Positions 23,278 through 33,750 of a DNA stretch of 64,000 nucleotides are shown here, in pieces. Source of the stretch: Mixophyes australis. Taxonomy: Eukaryota > Chordata > Amphibia > Anura > Limnodynastidae. Position 1 is the first letter of the stretch, and each line of letters begins with the position of its first letter. The stretch is from positions 34,998,335-35,062,334 of the forward strand of contig JAVHZZ010000003.1 in the NCBI GenBank assembly GCA_036250195.1. The letters run 5' to 3'. The position numbers and the translations under genes are program-made. The notes beneath the pieces were generated by a model. The model saw only the letters and a program-made list of their open reading frames with translations. It had not been told where the DNA came from and made no database searches.

Positions 23278-23617
23278 ACATCATCATCCTCACCATTTAT
23301 ATATATATATAGCGCCACTGATTCTGCATCGCAGTACAGAGAACTCACTCACATCAGTCCCTGCCCCATTGGAGCTTACAGTCTAAATTCCCTAACACAC
23401 ACACACAGAGAGACTAGGGTCAATTTTGATAGCAAACAATTAACCTACCAGTATGTTTTTGGAGTGTGGGAGGAAACCAGAGCACCCAGAGGAAACCCAT
23501 GCACGCATGTGGAGAACATACAAACTCCACACAGATAAGCCATAGTCGGGAATTGAACTCATGAACCAAGTGCTGTGAGGCAGAGGTGCTAACCACTGAG
23601 CCACCATGCTGCCCATA
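23278..23617 (-). mobile_element. V-SINE copy, near full length
   Basis: On the minus strand: tRNA-like head with GGCTCAGTGGTTAGCACCTC (A box) and GAGTTCAATTCCC (B-box-like), V-SINE core (TTTGTATGTTCTCCACATGC, TTTCCTCTGGGTGCTC), then the L2-like tail ending TATATAAATGG(TGA)n. Confidence 0.9.
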
Positions 23618-23621
23618 CATA

Positions 23622-24050
23622 GGGCCTGATTCAGACTGAAACCTGCATAGCGTATCTTTGCCCACCGCACAGGCTCAGAAAGTGAACTACCTAACTGAAG
23701 CTATTCAGACCTGCTGCTAGGAAATCACAGGAACGTTGGACTTGAACGGCCAGTCTGACTTGAAGGGATCCCCGTAGGGTTGTCTGGGCATCGCATGTTT
23801 TCCCTAGGTAGGTTGCGGCCCTCCGTACAGGTATCAGACATGACCAACAGGTAAATGGAGTCTAGTGTGAATATAAGGGGAAAAAGATACAGCTGGTTGC
23901 TGAAGACACCAGGAATACAGAAGAATGTTGAAGATACCAGGATTATAGGGGATTGCTGAAGATACCTGGAATGTTGAGGATGACTGCAGATACCAGGAAT
24001 ATGGTGGAACAGATGGAGCTTACACTTGTATTCCTCTCTGATTCAGGCCC
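23622..24050. mobile_element. 429-bp Harbinger-like MITE
   Basis: The ends GGGCCTGATTCAG and CTGATTCAGGCCC are flanked by ATA on both sides (23619-23621, 24051-24053). A 3-bp duplication suits PIF/Harbinger elements. The interior holds a short AATGTTGAAGATACCAGGA-type repeat. Confidence 0.75.
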
Positions 24051-24053
24051 ATA

Positions 24054-24499
24054 AGGTCTGGTGTGCATGATGTAAAATGATTTCCCCATCACAAACGTCA
24101 AATATCTTAACTTCTAAATTTCCGCCAAATGTCCCTTATACCTTTACATTATACAAAGCAACATGCATTCAGCTTCGGTGGTCTCTTCAGGTTATTTATG
24201 AATAGTGATTATTAATAACTTGGAAAGTTATAGTAAATTCGCCCCAGTATACTACTGTACTGTACAATTTGCAACATAAACAGCAGAATCCCCCCATGTG
24301 AAATACATTTAGATCAAGAGATTGTGATGTCTGCTGGGTATACCACTGTAATGAATTATTCAATAATAGTTATAGAGTGCAGTTAAGATTGATGATTGAT
24401 GGCAAACACATATTGGCCACTCGTTAGTACACTCATGGGGGTAAAGAAATATTTTTAAAGATGTTTACATTATAGCATTGTCAAATGCAGAAAATAAGA
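24054..24499. other. Unassigned AT-rich stretch
   Basis: Nothing recognisable. Confidence 0.4.
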
Positions 24500-24883
24500 C
24501 CACACAGAGTAGTTAGCTACACATTACATATTACATTACATCCAACACTATCCATAGTAATACTCTTACACACAACATAAATACTGCAGTAATACACATT
24601 CACACAATGCAGTAATAGATAAACACATAACACACACAGCTTTTTCAAATATTCAAAGAGGGATGTAGTGCGATACTGGTGAAAGTAATACCCTTACACA
24701 CACTAATCCTCACACATAACACCATGTCCTACATTGGTAACAGTAATTCCCTTACACACACACACACACACACTAATCCTCACACATTACACTATGTCCA
24801 ACACTGATAACACTTATATCCTTACACACACACACTAATCCTCACACATTACACTATGTCCAACACTGATAACACTAATATCC

Positions 24884-24920
<37 letters not shown>

Positions 24921-24944
24921 TCCTCACATATTAAATTGGCTTAG
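24500..24944. repeat. ~62-bp minisatellite with (CA)n, left part
   Basis: Units contain TCCTCACACATTACACTATG, TCCAACACTGATAACACTAA and a CA run. The same unit reappears at 35746-35826, 36078-36090 and 36593-36640, after later insertions split the array. Confidence 0.9.
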
Positions 24945-25089
24945 TGGTTAGCACTTCTGCCTCACAGCACTGGGGTCATGATTTCGATTCCCAACCATGA
25001 TCTTATCTGTGTGGAATTTGTATGGTCTCCCTGTGTTTGCCTAGGTTTCCTCCGGGTGCTCTGGTTTCCTCCCACACTCCAAAAACATA
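24945..25089 (+). mobile_element. V-SINE, 5' half (interrupted by provirus)
   Basis: It holds the tRNA-like head (TTGGCTTAGTGGTTAGCACT; B-box-like GATTTCGATTCCC) and the core up to CTCCAAAAACATA. The sequence resumes at 35562. CATA at 25086-25089 is repeated at 35558-35561 as the proviral target duplication. Confidence 0.93.
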
Positions 25090-25159
25090 TGTTATGAGCG
25101 TTTTGTCGCTATCCAATAACGATTGTCGAATCTCGATTTGTGTTTCCAACGCACAAAGA

Positions 25160-25165
25160 TTTATT
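25160..25165 (-). terminator. LTR polyadenylation signal AATAAA
   Basis: Canonical hexamer about 70 bp before the LTR end, downstream of the TATA-like box on the same strand, as expected for the R region. Confidence 0.75.
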
Positions 25166-25313
25166 CTCAAAAAGTAGCAGTATATATATATATATTAGCA
25201 AAATAATAGCAAGTACAGCCGTTACTTATCGCAGGCGCTCTGGAACCAGTGAACAGTCATTCAGTCCTGAAGTCTGTGGTCTAGGTGACTGAACTCTGGA
25301 TGAGGAGTTGCTG

Positions 25314-25371
25314 CTTATATGCAAACAGAGATACAGTAAAACAATGCAAAGGTGTGGCTTGCTTCTATTGG
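25314..25371 (-). promoter_or_regulatory. LTR core promoter (CCAAT and TATA-like boxes)
   Basis: Minus strand reads CCAAT at 25371-25367, then GCATATAAGCAG about 50 bp downstream. Spacing fits a retroviral U3 promoter. Confidence 0.65.
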
Positions 25372-25932
25372 TCCAGGCATCAGGAGGGTCCAGGGGGTTG
25401 CAGATCATAGGCTAGTTTAAGCTCAGGAATCCAAAGGAGGGGGTCATCTCTCCAGGGGATGAGCTCTGATCTTCCCGCCAAGATTACTCATCATAATAGT
25501 CCATAATTCCTTAACATTAATAACTCGCGTATGCACTCTGCGATCCCTTCGCAGAGTGAACCGGACAGTTGCAAATGCAAAGAGGATTAGTATGGTACCA
25601 CACATGACTAGATTCCTTCAACGTGTACCATATGTTTTACTGATATGCCCATAACTTATAATATTACATATAAATACTACTATATTTCGACATAAATGAC
25701 TATGTGTTGCAACTACCATTAATGTGTACTATTTTACAAGCGTGCGTGTTTGTGCGAATGTATGTAAAAGACTAAATACTGTTGTTGCCACGTGTTGCAG
25801 CTGCGTATGCCCTTCCACGCCGTAGCGTGCCCTTTCACGCCATAGCATACCGTACGCATCTTTTCAAACAAAGACAACCAAGTTTGCTCGATTTTAATTG
25901 AAATGATTTTATCCAATATGCTGACTTCGACA

Positions 25933-25945
25933 GCTCCACCCTTTG
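25933..25945 (-). other. Polypurine tract
   Basis: CAAAGGGTGGAGC on the minus strand abuts the 3' LTR, the place where plus-strand DNA priming occurs in retroviruses. Confidence 0.7.
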
Positions 25946-25976
25946 ATAGTATAATAAACTATCACCTAATCACAGT

Positions 25977-27750
25977 TTAAAGTTCAGGGTTATACAACAC
26001 TTCTTCACATACCATGATCTCTGTGTCTTGCACCACCCTTTCAGTGTCTTTCTCAGTGTTACTCCCAGAAGACTGTTTTCCACACTTCAACACAGTAGGA
26101 ACACATTTGACACACAAACCAATTGCTAAGATGACACCCAGTATAAGGAGAAGGAGCTTACCTACACTTGCAACCATTTCCTGTACCCACTTCCCCAGAC
26201 CAGAGAACCATTTCACAGGGTTCAACCATGAGAACCAACCTGCCACCTTTTCCCCGACCTCATATAACGAAGAATTATGGTTCTTTCGAAATTCCCATTT
26301 CAGTTGCAGAATTTCATCCATCTTCCGGTCTATAACCTCCTTAGGGTCATCCGTATTATTGGTGATGTACGTGCAACATTTTACACCGAACTGGGTGGCC
26401 ATTGTCACACAGTACCCACCAGTAATAGAGGTGAGATAATTTAGTACCAGTCTATGTTGCACCAACTCCTTTTTGTACGCTTGTAGCTCCCTTCCAGTAT
26501 ACCTGAAAGTGTCATCAAACATCTCGGTGATATTATCTATTAATTTAGCTAGGTCTTGGATATATTTAAAGTTTAATGTTCCCCGAGCGGTCCTGGTGAG
26601 ATCTAGAGCAACCATAACTTGAAACCCAGCGGTTTCACTAATCAATTTTGTAGCTATGGGCTCCTCACCAGGAATCATATTTCACTTGCCACGGTGTTCA
26701 TACTGTGTGTGTATGTATGGTGGTGATGTAGTCTTGTGAATACCAACCATTTCCTCATGAGTAATAGTCATGATTTCAGGAACCAGTTTAACTGAGAAAA
26801 ACAAACCCTTGGAACTCGGAGTCACCCAGGAATAAGCTTTCCTCCCACTAACAAAGTACACATCTTCAGGGAGAACATAAGGAACAGTATGTCCATTAAT
26901 TACATCACACAGAGTTTCGATAAAACTACCCATGCCTAGTGTCTCCATTTGCTCAAGGCACGTGTCCGCATGGATGACATTTTTACAATTATCTATAGAG
27001 ACTTTTCCAATGGATACTTTCTTATGTTTGGTTACACGCCCTAATTTGTGACTTCCATCAACATTCCTGCTTATTGGTGGCCTCAGTCTTCCTCCAAAAT
27101 GAGCGTGGCGAGCCATTGTCTGATCTGATAGGTCAGCTTCCCAATTCTCCAGACACTTTGCATGAGAGATATTTAGACACAGCAAAGATCTGTCTACAGA
27201 GTATTGTCGAAGCGTTAGACTAGGGGACCTAGTGTTATTGTACCTCCCCTCTATGGGCCTCCCACCCCTCAATTCAAGTACTTCGGAGATGTTTAATGGG
27301 AATGGCACTAGTCCTATGTTATGCTGCCCCTGCGGCACATGAGAGCACACCCAGCACTCGGTTTGGTTTAGCACCTTACCCACCAGGGAGTAATAATCCT
27401 CCAAAAGGATGCCCGCCCACATTCAGATTACCGGTGGACTGACATCGCTGGATGCATCTCTCTTCAACTAGGGAGTCACAGAACTTGCAGATACAATACT
27501 TATCAGACAATAGCCCCTCACACTGCCTCCGAGTTCCCAAGCTAGCAGACCTTTTCATAACCCCTGGACCAAGCTTGATGATGGACTGCTCTGGGTATTC
27601 TAATAACTTTTCCTCAACCTTCATTTCATCCGTATCACTGCCAGAGCCTTCCTCTATCCTTCATCCTCCTTCACAAAAATAGAATGTCCTAGAAAAAGTA
27701 AAAACAAGGAAAATCCTGGAACAAAAGAAAAACAAAAACCGCCACTCCAT
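25977..27750 (-). pseudogene. env: Retroviral env pseudogene (SU-TM)
   Basis: An ATG at 27750 begins a phenylalanine-rich hydrophobic stretch that resembles a signal peptide. The frame is cut by TGA at 27661-27663, shifts between 27376 and 27422, then runs to TGA at 26682-26684 at the SU/TM junction, after which TM is open to 25977. SU contains CWVC (about 27356-27345) and several N-glycosylation sequons. TM has a long helix-forming region, a GGYC..KCC motif (C90 and C101-C102 of the segment starting at 26678), two sequons and a hydrophobic anchor at residues 172-192, followed by a cysteine-bearing tail. The cysteine spacing is CX10CC, not the usual CX6CC. The CWxC plus CC combination is typical of gammaretroviral-type Env with covalently linked subunits. 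As it stands the gene encodes no complete envelope. Confidence 0.9.
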
Positions 27751-27992
27751 AGCTGGAAAGATAGTTCTGATGCAACGTCTCTGGCTCAGTTGTCTTGGCT
27801 GCGGGCCTTAGGTCTCCCGGAACAGATTTACGAGTGACAGATCTGTGTCGTCGGTCTCAGTTTTATCTCGCACTTTCTCCGGGTTATTGACTCTCCTGCA
27901 GTGGGTGGAATGGACCCAAGTGTCTCTCTCTGCAACCTTCAGTGATGTAGTACTGGTCAGCAGCACTTGGTACGGGCCTTCCCAACGGTCTG

Positions 27993-29081
27993 TTAAACAA
28001 GAAAGATCATAACATAGTCCCCAGGTTCAACAGCATGAAAATTCATTTCTGGCATACCAGGTGACAGCATTTTGAGTTTTTGTTGTTGTTGTTTCAGCTG
28101 TCTGCTCATTTTTATAAGATATTGCACAGTCACTTCATTATTACACTTTAAGTCGTCTTGCGGACTCACGATCAAATGAGGTTGTCGTCCGAACAGTATC
28201 TCAAAAGGGGACAGATTAAGAGGAGGTCTAGGAGTGGTTCGAATGCTATGGAGGACTAGTGGCAAAGCTTCAGGCCATGCCAACCCAGTTTCAGCCATTA
28301 TTTTACAAAGCTTGTTCTTTATAGTACCATTTACTCTTTCCACCTTACCACTGGCTTGTGGTCGGTAAGGGGTGTGAAGTCTGCTACTGATTCCCATGAG
28401 CTTACACATATTCTGGAAGATATCACCAGTAAAGTGGGTACCCCTATCACTTTCAATGATTCTAGGGATACCGAACCTACGCACAAAATCTTGTACAATT
28501 TTCTTTGCAGTGAACACAGCAGTATTAGTGGCTGCTGGATATGCTTCTACCCAACCGGAAAACACATCAATACACACTAACACATACTTTAGATTCCTGC
28601 ACGATGGTGATTGGATATAGTCAATTTGTATTACCTGAAAGGGTTCGTCTGTAGGAGGGATGGGGGATGGCTCAGTTGGAATAGTTTTCGCGACATTTTT
28701 CCTCAAACAAGTAAGACATGACATTGCTTTCTTACCAGCCTGAGAGGAAAATCCAGGAGCACACCAGTATGCTCTCACCAGTTTGCACATACCTTCTTTA
28801 CCCAGGTGAGTCAGACCGTGTGCTGCTTCAGCCAGGCTTGGATAGTACGTTTGGGGAGCTACAGGCTTACCTTGTCCATCCCTCCAGAGTCCTGAGGACT
28901 CTTGACCACATCCCTTCGCCTTCCAGACCGCCTTTTCCTGCAGGGAACACAAATCTTGCATTTCAATTAATTTCTGCATGTCTAATGTCTGAAAAACCAT
29001 CATAGTCTTGGTCGATACAGTCATAGGTTGCCCTGCTGCCCATTTAGCAGCTTCGTCTGCCCTGTTGTTGCCCAATGACAC
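27993..29081 (-). pseudogene. pol: pol segment: integrase
   Basis: The segment starting at 29081 has the zinc-binding HHCC set (H88, H92, C122, C125) and a core D154, D212, E248 with DX35E spacing (IQIDYIQ, ESDRGTHFT, PQASGKVERVN). It also has the PRPPLNLSPFEILFGR block and the start of the C-terminal SH3-like region (EPGDYVMI). All catalytic residues are intact; a frameshift breaks the C-terminal domain. Confidence 0.93.
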
Positions 29082-29171
29082 TGGGTCTTCTTCAAAGGTA
29101 TGGGCTTTGCACTTTATGACGGCTACTGTTCTGGGTAACTGTATCGCTGTCAGAAGTCCTTTTCTGTGTTG

Positions 29172-29618
29172 TCAGTGTGCCACTGGCATACCTGCTGCTG
29201 TCGTAAAGTTTCTAAGACGCCATAGGGCCCCAAAATCATGCACTACCCCGAAGGCGTACCTAGAGTCAGTATATATATTGGCTGATTTACCCTCTGCCAA
29301 CTCACACGCTCTCCTTAATGCTACTAGTTCCGCCACTTGGGCTGAGTGAGGTGGGCCAAGGGGTTCAGCTTCTACCACATCCTGATCGTCTACCACAGCG
29401 TAACCAGTACATAGCTCTCCCGTCTCTGTCTGTCTATGACAACTCCCGTCTGTATAAAACGTAAAATCTACATTTTCTAAGGGGATGTCACGTATGTCGG
29501 GCCTTGCAGTAAAGGTCTGGTTCAGGTGTTCCATACAATCATGCGTGTCAGTACTCTTGCCTAACTCATCATCAACCAGGGTCTCCTCACCTCCCACCCT
29601 TTGTGTCTCTAGAGACAC
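29172..29618 (-). pseudogene. pol: pol segment: RNase H
   Basis: The acidic triad is visible as FYTDGSC, AQVAELVALRRA and YTDSRYAFGVVHDF. The sequence continues in frame after TGA 29172-29174 into HTFEEDP..GNNRADEAAKWA, which supplies the final RNase H helix and its Asp. Confidence 0.9.
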
Positions 29619-29654
29619 ATATGGAAGGTATGTAGCTGGATTTAAGGTGCTACA

Positions 29655-30461
29655 TCATTTGATGGTGATGTTTGAGGGTGCCATCAGGGCTAGTTCCCAC
29701 TTTGTGAATCTAGCTGAAGAAACATGTCTGGTTTGGGCTGAATTTAACAGAGCTGATACAGCATGGGGCGTATAGACAGTTAAATTATGTCCTAATACTA
29801 CGTCCTCGCTCTTACTTACCAGAAGAGCAGTTGCTGCTACACTTCTGAGACATGTTGGGAGTGATCTAGCCACAGTGTCCAATTGTGCACTGTAGTATGC
29901 TACCGGTCTGCTAGCGTCACCATGTTTCTGTGTGAGGACACCTGCTGCGCAACCATCAGCTTCCGTACAGTATAGCTCAAAAGGTTTTTCATAATCAGGT
30001 ATTCCCAATGCAGGTGCTCTAGTCAGACTATCTTTAAGATTAAAGAACGCTTGCTCTGACTCTTCTGTGTGTACAACACGTTCTGGTTTCGAGGAAGAGA
30101 CTAGCTCCTGCAATGGTAATGCCAGAATAGAAAAACCTGGGATCCAGGATCTACAGTATCCACACATCCCCAGGAAAGTACAAATCTGCTTCTGGCTCTG
30201 CGGCAGAGTCATGTGTTGTATGGCCTCAATCCTGTCAGTTGTCAGGTGTCTTAGCCCCTTGGTGAGGCAGTGTCCTAAGTATTTGACCTTAGTCTGACAT
30301 GGCTGTAATTTATCCTTTGCCACCTTGTGCCCTGTTTGTGAGAGATGAAGCAACAACAATTTAGTATCATGTAAACATGACATAAAAGAATCAGAGCAAA
30401 GCAACAAATTGTCCACATATTGAATTAGAACAGACCCATTGCGGGGTTGAAAGGATTGCAA
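29655..30461 (-). pseudogene. pol: pol segment: RT palm/thumb/connection with YVDN
   Basis: The catalytic YxDD box reads YVDN here (LIQYVDNLLLCSDS), a loss of the second metal-binding Asp. Downstream are the KVKYLGHCL and FLGMCGYCRSWIPGF thumb motifs and the connection domain (PVAYYSAQLD). A TGA ends the segment. Confidence 0.9.
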
Positions 30462-30476
30462 ACAGTCATGTAAGGC

Positions 30477-31436
30477 TTAGGAGAAAATACTGGGACTGTC
30501 AATGAACCCCTGGGGTAGTCTGGTCCATGTGTATTGCACTCCCCTGTAGGAGAATGCAAATAGGTATTGACAGTCAGGGTGAAGAGGGACTGAGAAGAAA
30601 GCAGAACATAGGTCAATGACAGTAAAATGACTGGCAGACGGTGGAATCTGCATGAGGATGACAGCTGGATTCGGCACTACGGGGAATTGGCTCTCAACAA
30701 CTTTATTAATTCCCCTTAAGTCCTGGACTAATCTATAGCCCCTCCCCCCACTCTTCTTCACATGGAAAATGGGACTATTTGCTGTGCTTGATGTACGAAT
30801 TAAAATCCCCTGTTGCAACAGCCTCTCAATAACAGGATATACTCCTAATTCCACCTCTGGTTTTAATGGATACTGTGGGATTTTTGGAGCTATCCTATCA
30901 CTTTTTAGATTTACCATGACAGGGGCTACGTTTGCCATCAGTCCAGTGTCCTGTCCATCTCTGGTCCATAGGGAACCTGGTATTTCCAGCAACATCCCCT
31001 TTACTGGAGATGGACTTTGTTCTATAACAGGAGAGTGTAACATTAACCTTTGAGGGGTGTCCAATATGTCCTGTACCTCATGTGCAACCTTCTCGGGTAT
31101 ATCTAGGAACACACCATCTGAAGTACAGTATATGACACATCCCATTTTACATAACAAGTCTCTCCCTAGTAAGTTAGTAGGAGCCGCTGCAGCCAAGAGA
31201 AACGAATGCTTAGTATGCAGGGGCCCGATAGTAACTTCAGCAGGTTTAGTTAGAGGATAATGTAACACTCTTCCCATTACCCCCATAGCTGGAACAGTTT
31301 TACTGGTCACCTGTAGATTAAAAGGAGAGGTTATCACAGATCTGGCCGCCCCTGTATCTACAAGAAAAGTTTGTTTTCTACCAGCTATGTCAACTATCAT
31401 TTTTGGTTTTTCTCTCAGACTCTCAGTTAACCTCAC
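30477..31436 (-). pseudogene. pol: pol segment: protease and RT fingers/palm
   Basis: The aspartic protease active site is FLVDTGAARSVI (residues ~24-35 of this segment), followed by the GRDLL region. The RT part shows SPIFHVKKSG, YRLVQDLRGINK, the first palm aspartate in FTVIDLCSAFFSVPL and the LPQGFIDSP block. The segment is ended by an in-frame TAA directly after SIFS. Confidence 0.9.
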
Positions 31437-31466
31437 TGGCTGTAGACTACAGGTATGACCTGACCC

Positions 31467-31469
31467 CTA
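31467..31469 (-). promoter_or_regulatory. gag/pol UAG, probable readthrough stop
   Basis: The zinc-knuckle frame (from 31655) ends at TAG and the protease frame continues in phase (219 bp apart). The context is CGC TAG GGG TCA GGT. Gammaretroviruses use a UAG followed by G and a downstream pseudoknot here. The short palindrome CTGTAGTCTACAG lies about 14 nt after the stop. Confidence 0.6.
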
Positions 31470-32291
31470 GCGCTGACTATCATTTTCCCGCGCAATATTT
31501 ATTGCTATAACATGCGCAGGTAGCTGTGTGTTCTCTTGCCTATGTGTGTTTCTCCGTGGAGGATACCTATATGATTCCCCCCTTGATGTTTCTTTCCTTG
31601 CTTCTGGACAGAATCTGCTTATGTGTCCCTCTTTATGACAGCGAAAACATACCATTACCTTCTTACCTGTGTCGTATGCTTGGTATGTTTATGGTTGTGT
31701 GCGTATTCCTTCTAAAGCCTGAATACTCGCCATCATCAACCTATCACCTTTCTCTTCTATCTTTCTAAAGATATTTTTGTCATGTTCCAAAGCAGACTCC
31801 CTAAGAGAGTCTACTGTGATACCTCTCAAATTAGGTAATGAGGTTTGTACTCTGGTTTTTAAATTTCCCTAAGACCATTCATTAACACCCCTACAGCTAC
31901 TTCCCTGTGATGTGGATCCTCTCTTATGTTAGTTACTCCAGTAAAGTGTGTCATTGATGCTAGAGCCCTAGAAAAATAGTCCGCTGCTATTTCACTATCC
32001 TTTTGCTTAATGGTGAAAATTTTACTCCAATTTACCACTACTGGAAAATAGATGGCTAAATGTTTGACAATTTGTTCTATATTCTCTTGGTTAATCTCAT
32101 CCGTCAAGGTGTAATCTTCATCCAACAAACAATCTTTAATACATTTTTGTATGTCAGTATTGGGAGGAAGACACGCCCTCAACACTACACGCCAATCCTT
32201 ATTGGTTGGTTCATGTGCATTTCCTAAGTCTTTAACAAATTTCTGACACTTAGCCAACTCCTTTCTAGGATCTGGAAATTCGGACATAATT

Positions 32292-32961
32292 ATTATTATT
32301 ATTATTATTAATATTTATTTATAAGGCGCCACAAGGCATCCGCAGCGCCGTACAGAGACAAACAAAATTACAATACAATGGGAGACAGCACAGTACAGTA
32401 AACACAGCAACTCAGTAAGCTCAATGCACAGCTAGAGAGGGCGGGGAAGGGGGAGGGAGGATCCGCAAACAACGGGGCCCAAGAAGGAGGGCGCGGAAGA
32501 CAGGAAGACCCCCAGGGGGGAGGAGGGAGCGAGAGTGGACGTGGGGTGAAGGACCCTCGAGGAGGAGGGCTAAGTAGCTGGAGAGCAGAGTTAGAAGTGG
32601 TGGAAACAGGAGGAGAGATGGCCCTGCTCAGAAGAGCATACAATCTAAGGGGAGGGGTGGACAGACAGAGAGACGCAGGGGAGAGAGGGAGAGTAGGGGG
32701 ACAGAGGCAGAAGATAAGGTAGGAAGTTAAGTGGGAGACAGAAAGGCTTTAAGAAAAAGGTGGGTTTTTAGGGCCCGTTTGAAACTGGACAGATTAGGGG
32801 AAGTTCTGATGGAGGGAGGGAGCTTGTTCCAGTGGAGGGGGGCAGCGCAGGCGAAGTCTTGGATACGCGCGTGGGAGGAGGTTATAAGGGGGAAGAGAGG
32901 CGACGGTCAGAGGCAGAACGGAGAGGGCGGGATGGAGCATGAATAGAGAGGAGGGTGGAGA
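32292..32961 (-). mobile_element. 5'-truncated L2-type LINE inserted in gag
   Basis: On the minus strand the insert encodes an ORF2 C-terminus (NLSSFKRALKTHLFLKAF type). It ends with TCTGTACGGCGCTGCGGATG, GCGCCTTATAAATAAATATT and (AAT)n, an L2-like 3' tail. It is flanked by near-identical 8-bp repeats ACATAATT (32284-32291) and ACGTAATT (32962-32969). Orientation is the same as the provirus. Confidence 0.85.
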
Positions 32962-33750
32962 ACGTAATTCTGATCTAGTCCAGGGACAATGCATTGTAAC
33001 ATTTCTTAAAGGAACTACACCATCCTTATCCGCCTTCCCATTGGGAACTGATATTGTGCGGACTGGATACGTACCCACTGGTTCACTATCTTCAGGGTTA
33101 GCTATTTCAGTACTTTAAATATTATCTCTCCTAGTGGTCACACTACTCTCACCTATCTCAGCCATTGCCCCCTTTCCATACTTACGCTGAACCTCTAACA
33201 TATTAACAGCATGGGCAATGGCTGAAATTACAGTGGGTTCGTCCTCTTCTTCAGAAACACTTGCTTTAAACTGACTTAAGACAGGATATAACTTAGCAAT
33301 TTCCTTTTTTTCATTTTTAATAACGGCTGTACTTACTCCTCCCGCCACATAAGGTGGCGGGGGCGCGCTTGTGCTGAGTTCTCCACGCTTCGCAACGGCT
33401 ACTTCCGTTGTGCGCGCGCTTTTCGCCACGCCTACTTCCGCTGTGCACTCGCTACTCTGCCACGTGTTGCCTTCCATTTGCCACAATTTTAAACAGTCAT
33501 TATGTCTATTTCTCACTTTTGTTGACTTAATCAACCACACTTTATCTTTTACGTTATTTAGTACCTCTGAATTAAAACTTCCTATTGTTGGGAAAGGCCT
33601 AACACACTCTTTGGTCATCTTGACCCACGTGTCGCAATACGCAGTTGCGTATGCACCATATTTCTTAAACATAAGGTACCTAGCTGACCCCAGCGGTCCT
33701 TCCTTAAGCAGCACAACATCAACCATCTCTAGTGTTTGCTTAGCACCCAT

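Larger units (their letters stand above)
25090..25932 (-). repeat. 3' LTR of the provirus
   Basis: 843 bp, TG..CA bounded, ~98% identical to 34717-35557. Minus-strand order is U3, CCAAT (25367-25371), TATA-like ATATAAG (25314-25320) and AATAAA (25160-25165), so R would lie roughly between 25285 and 25140. Confidence 0.96.
27808..31466 (-). pseudogene. pol: Retroviral pol pseudogene (PR-RT-RNase H-IN)
   Basis: Pol directly follows the gag UAG in the same frame. It is one frame for most of its length, interrupted by TAA 30477-30479, TGA 29655-29657 and TGA 29172-29174. A frameshift near 27993-28010 moves the last ~60 codons to another frame that ends at TAA 27808-27810. Domains follow the order PR, RT, RNase H, IN, listed separately. 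The gene ends 57 bp before the env ATG, so there is no overlap with env. With these breaks, no Pol polyprotein can be made. Confidence 0.93.
31467..33750 (-). pseudogene. gag: Retroviral gag pseudogene (MA-CA-NC)
   Basis: Starts MGAKQT at 33750; Gly2 is a likely myristoylation site. MA is followed by a PPPPY late-domain motif near 33360. TAA at 33113-33115 interrupts the frame, which then continues to about 32970 where a 670-bp LINE is inserted. The capsid part resumes from about 32287 (RKELAKCQKFVKDL; NWSKIFTIKQKDSEIAADYF) and shifts frame near 31860. NC has one CCHC knuckle, CFRCHKEGHISRFC (C-x2-C-x4-H-x4-C), near 31650. A single knuckle and the UAG boundary fit gamma/epsilon-type viruses. 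The structural protein cannot be made from this copy. Confidence 0.9.

Noticed and set aside
24945..25010. tRNA gene suggested by A-box and B-box-like motifs
   Set aside because: It is the tRNA-derived head of a V-SINE, repeated at other SINE copies and lacking a complete cloverleaf.
26014..26439. Plus-strand frame across the TM region
   Set aside because: It is the antisense shadow of env; the minus strand holds the conserved cysteine motif and membrane anchor.
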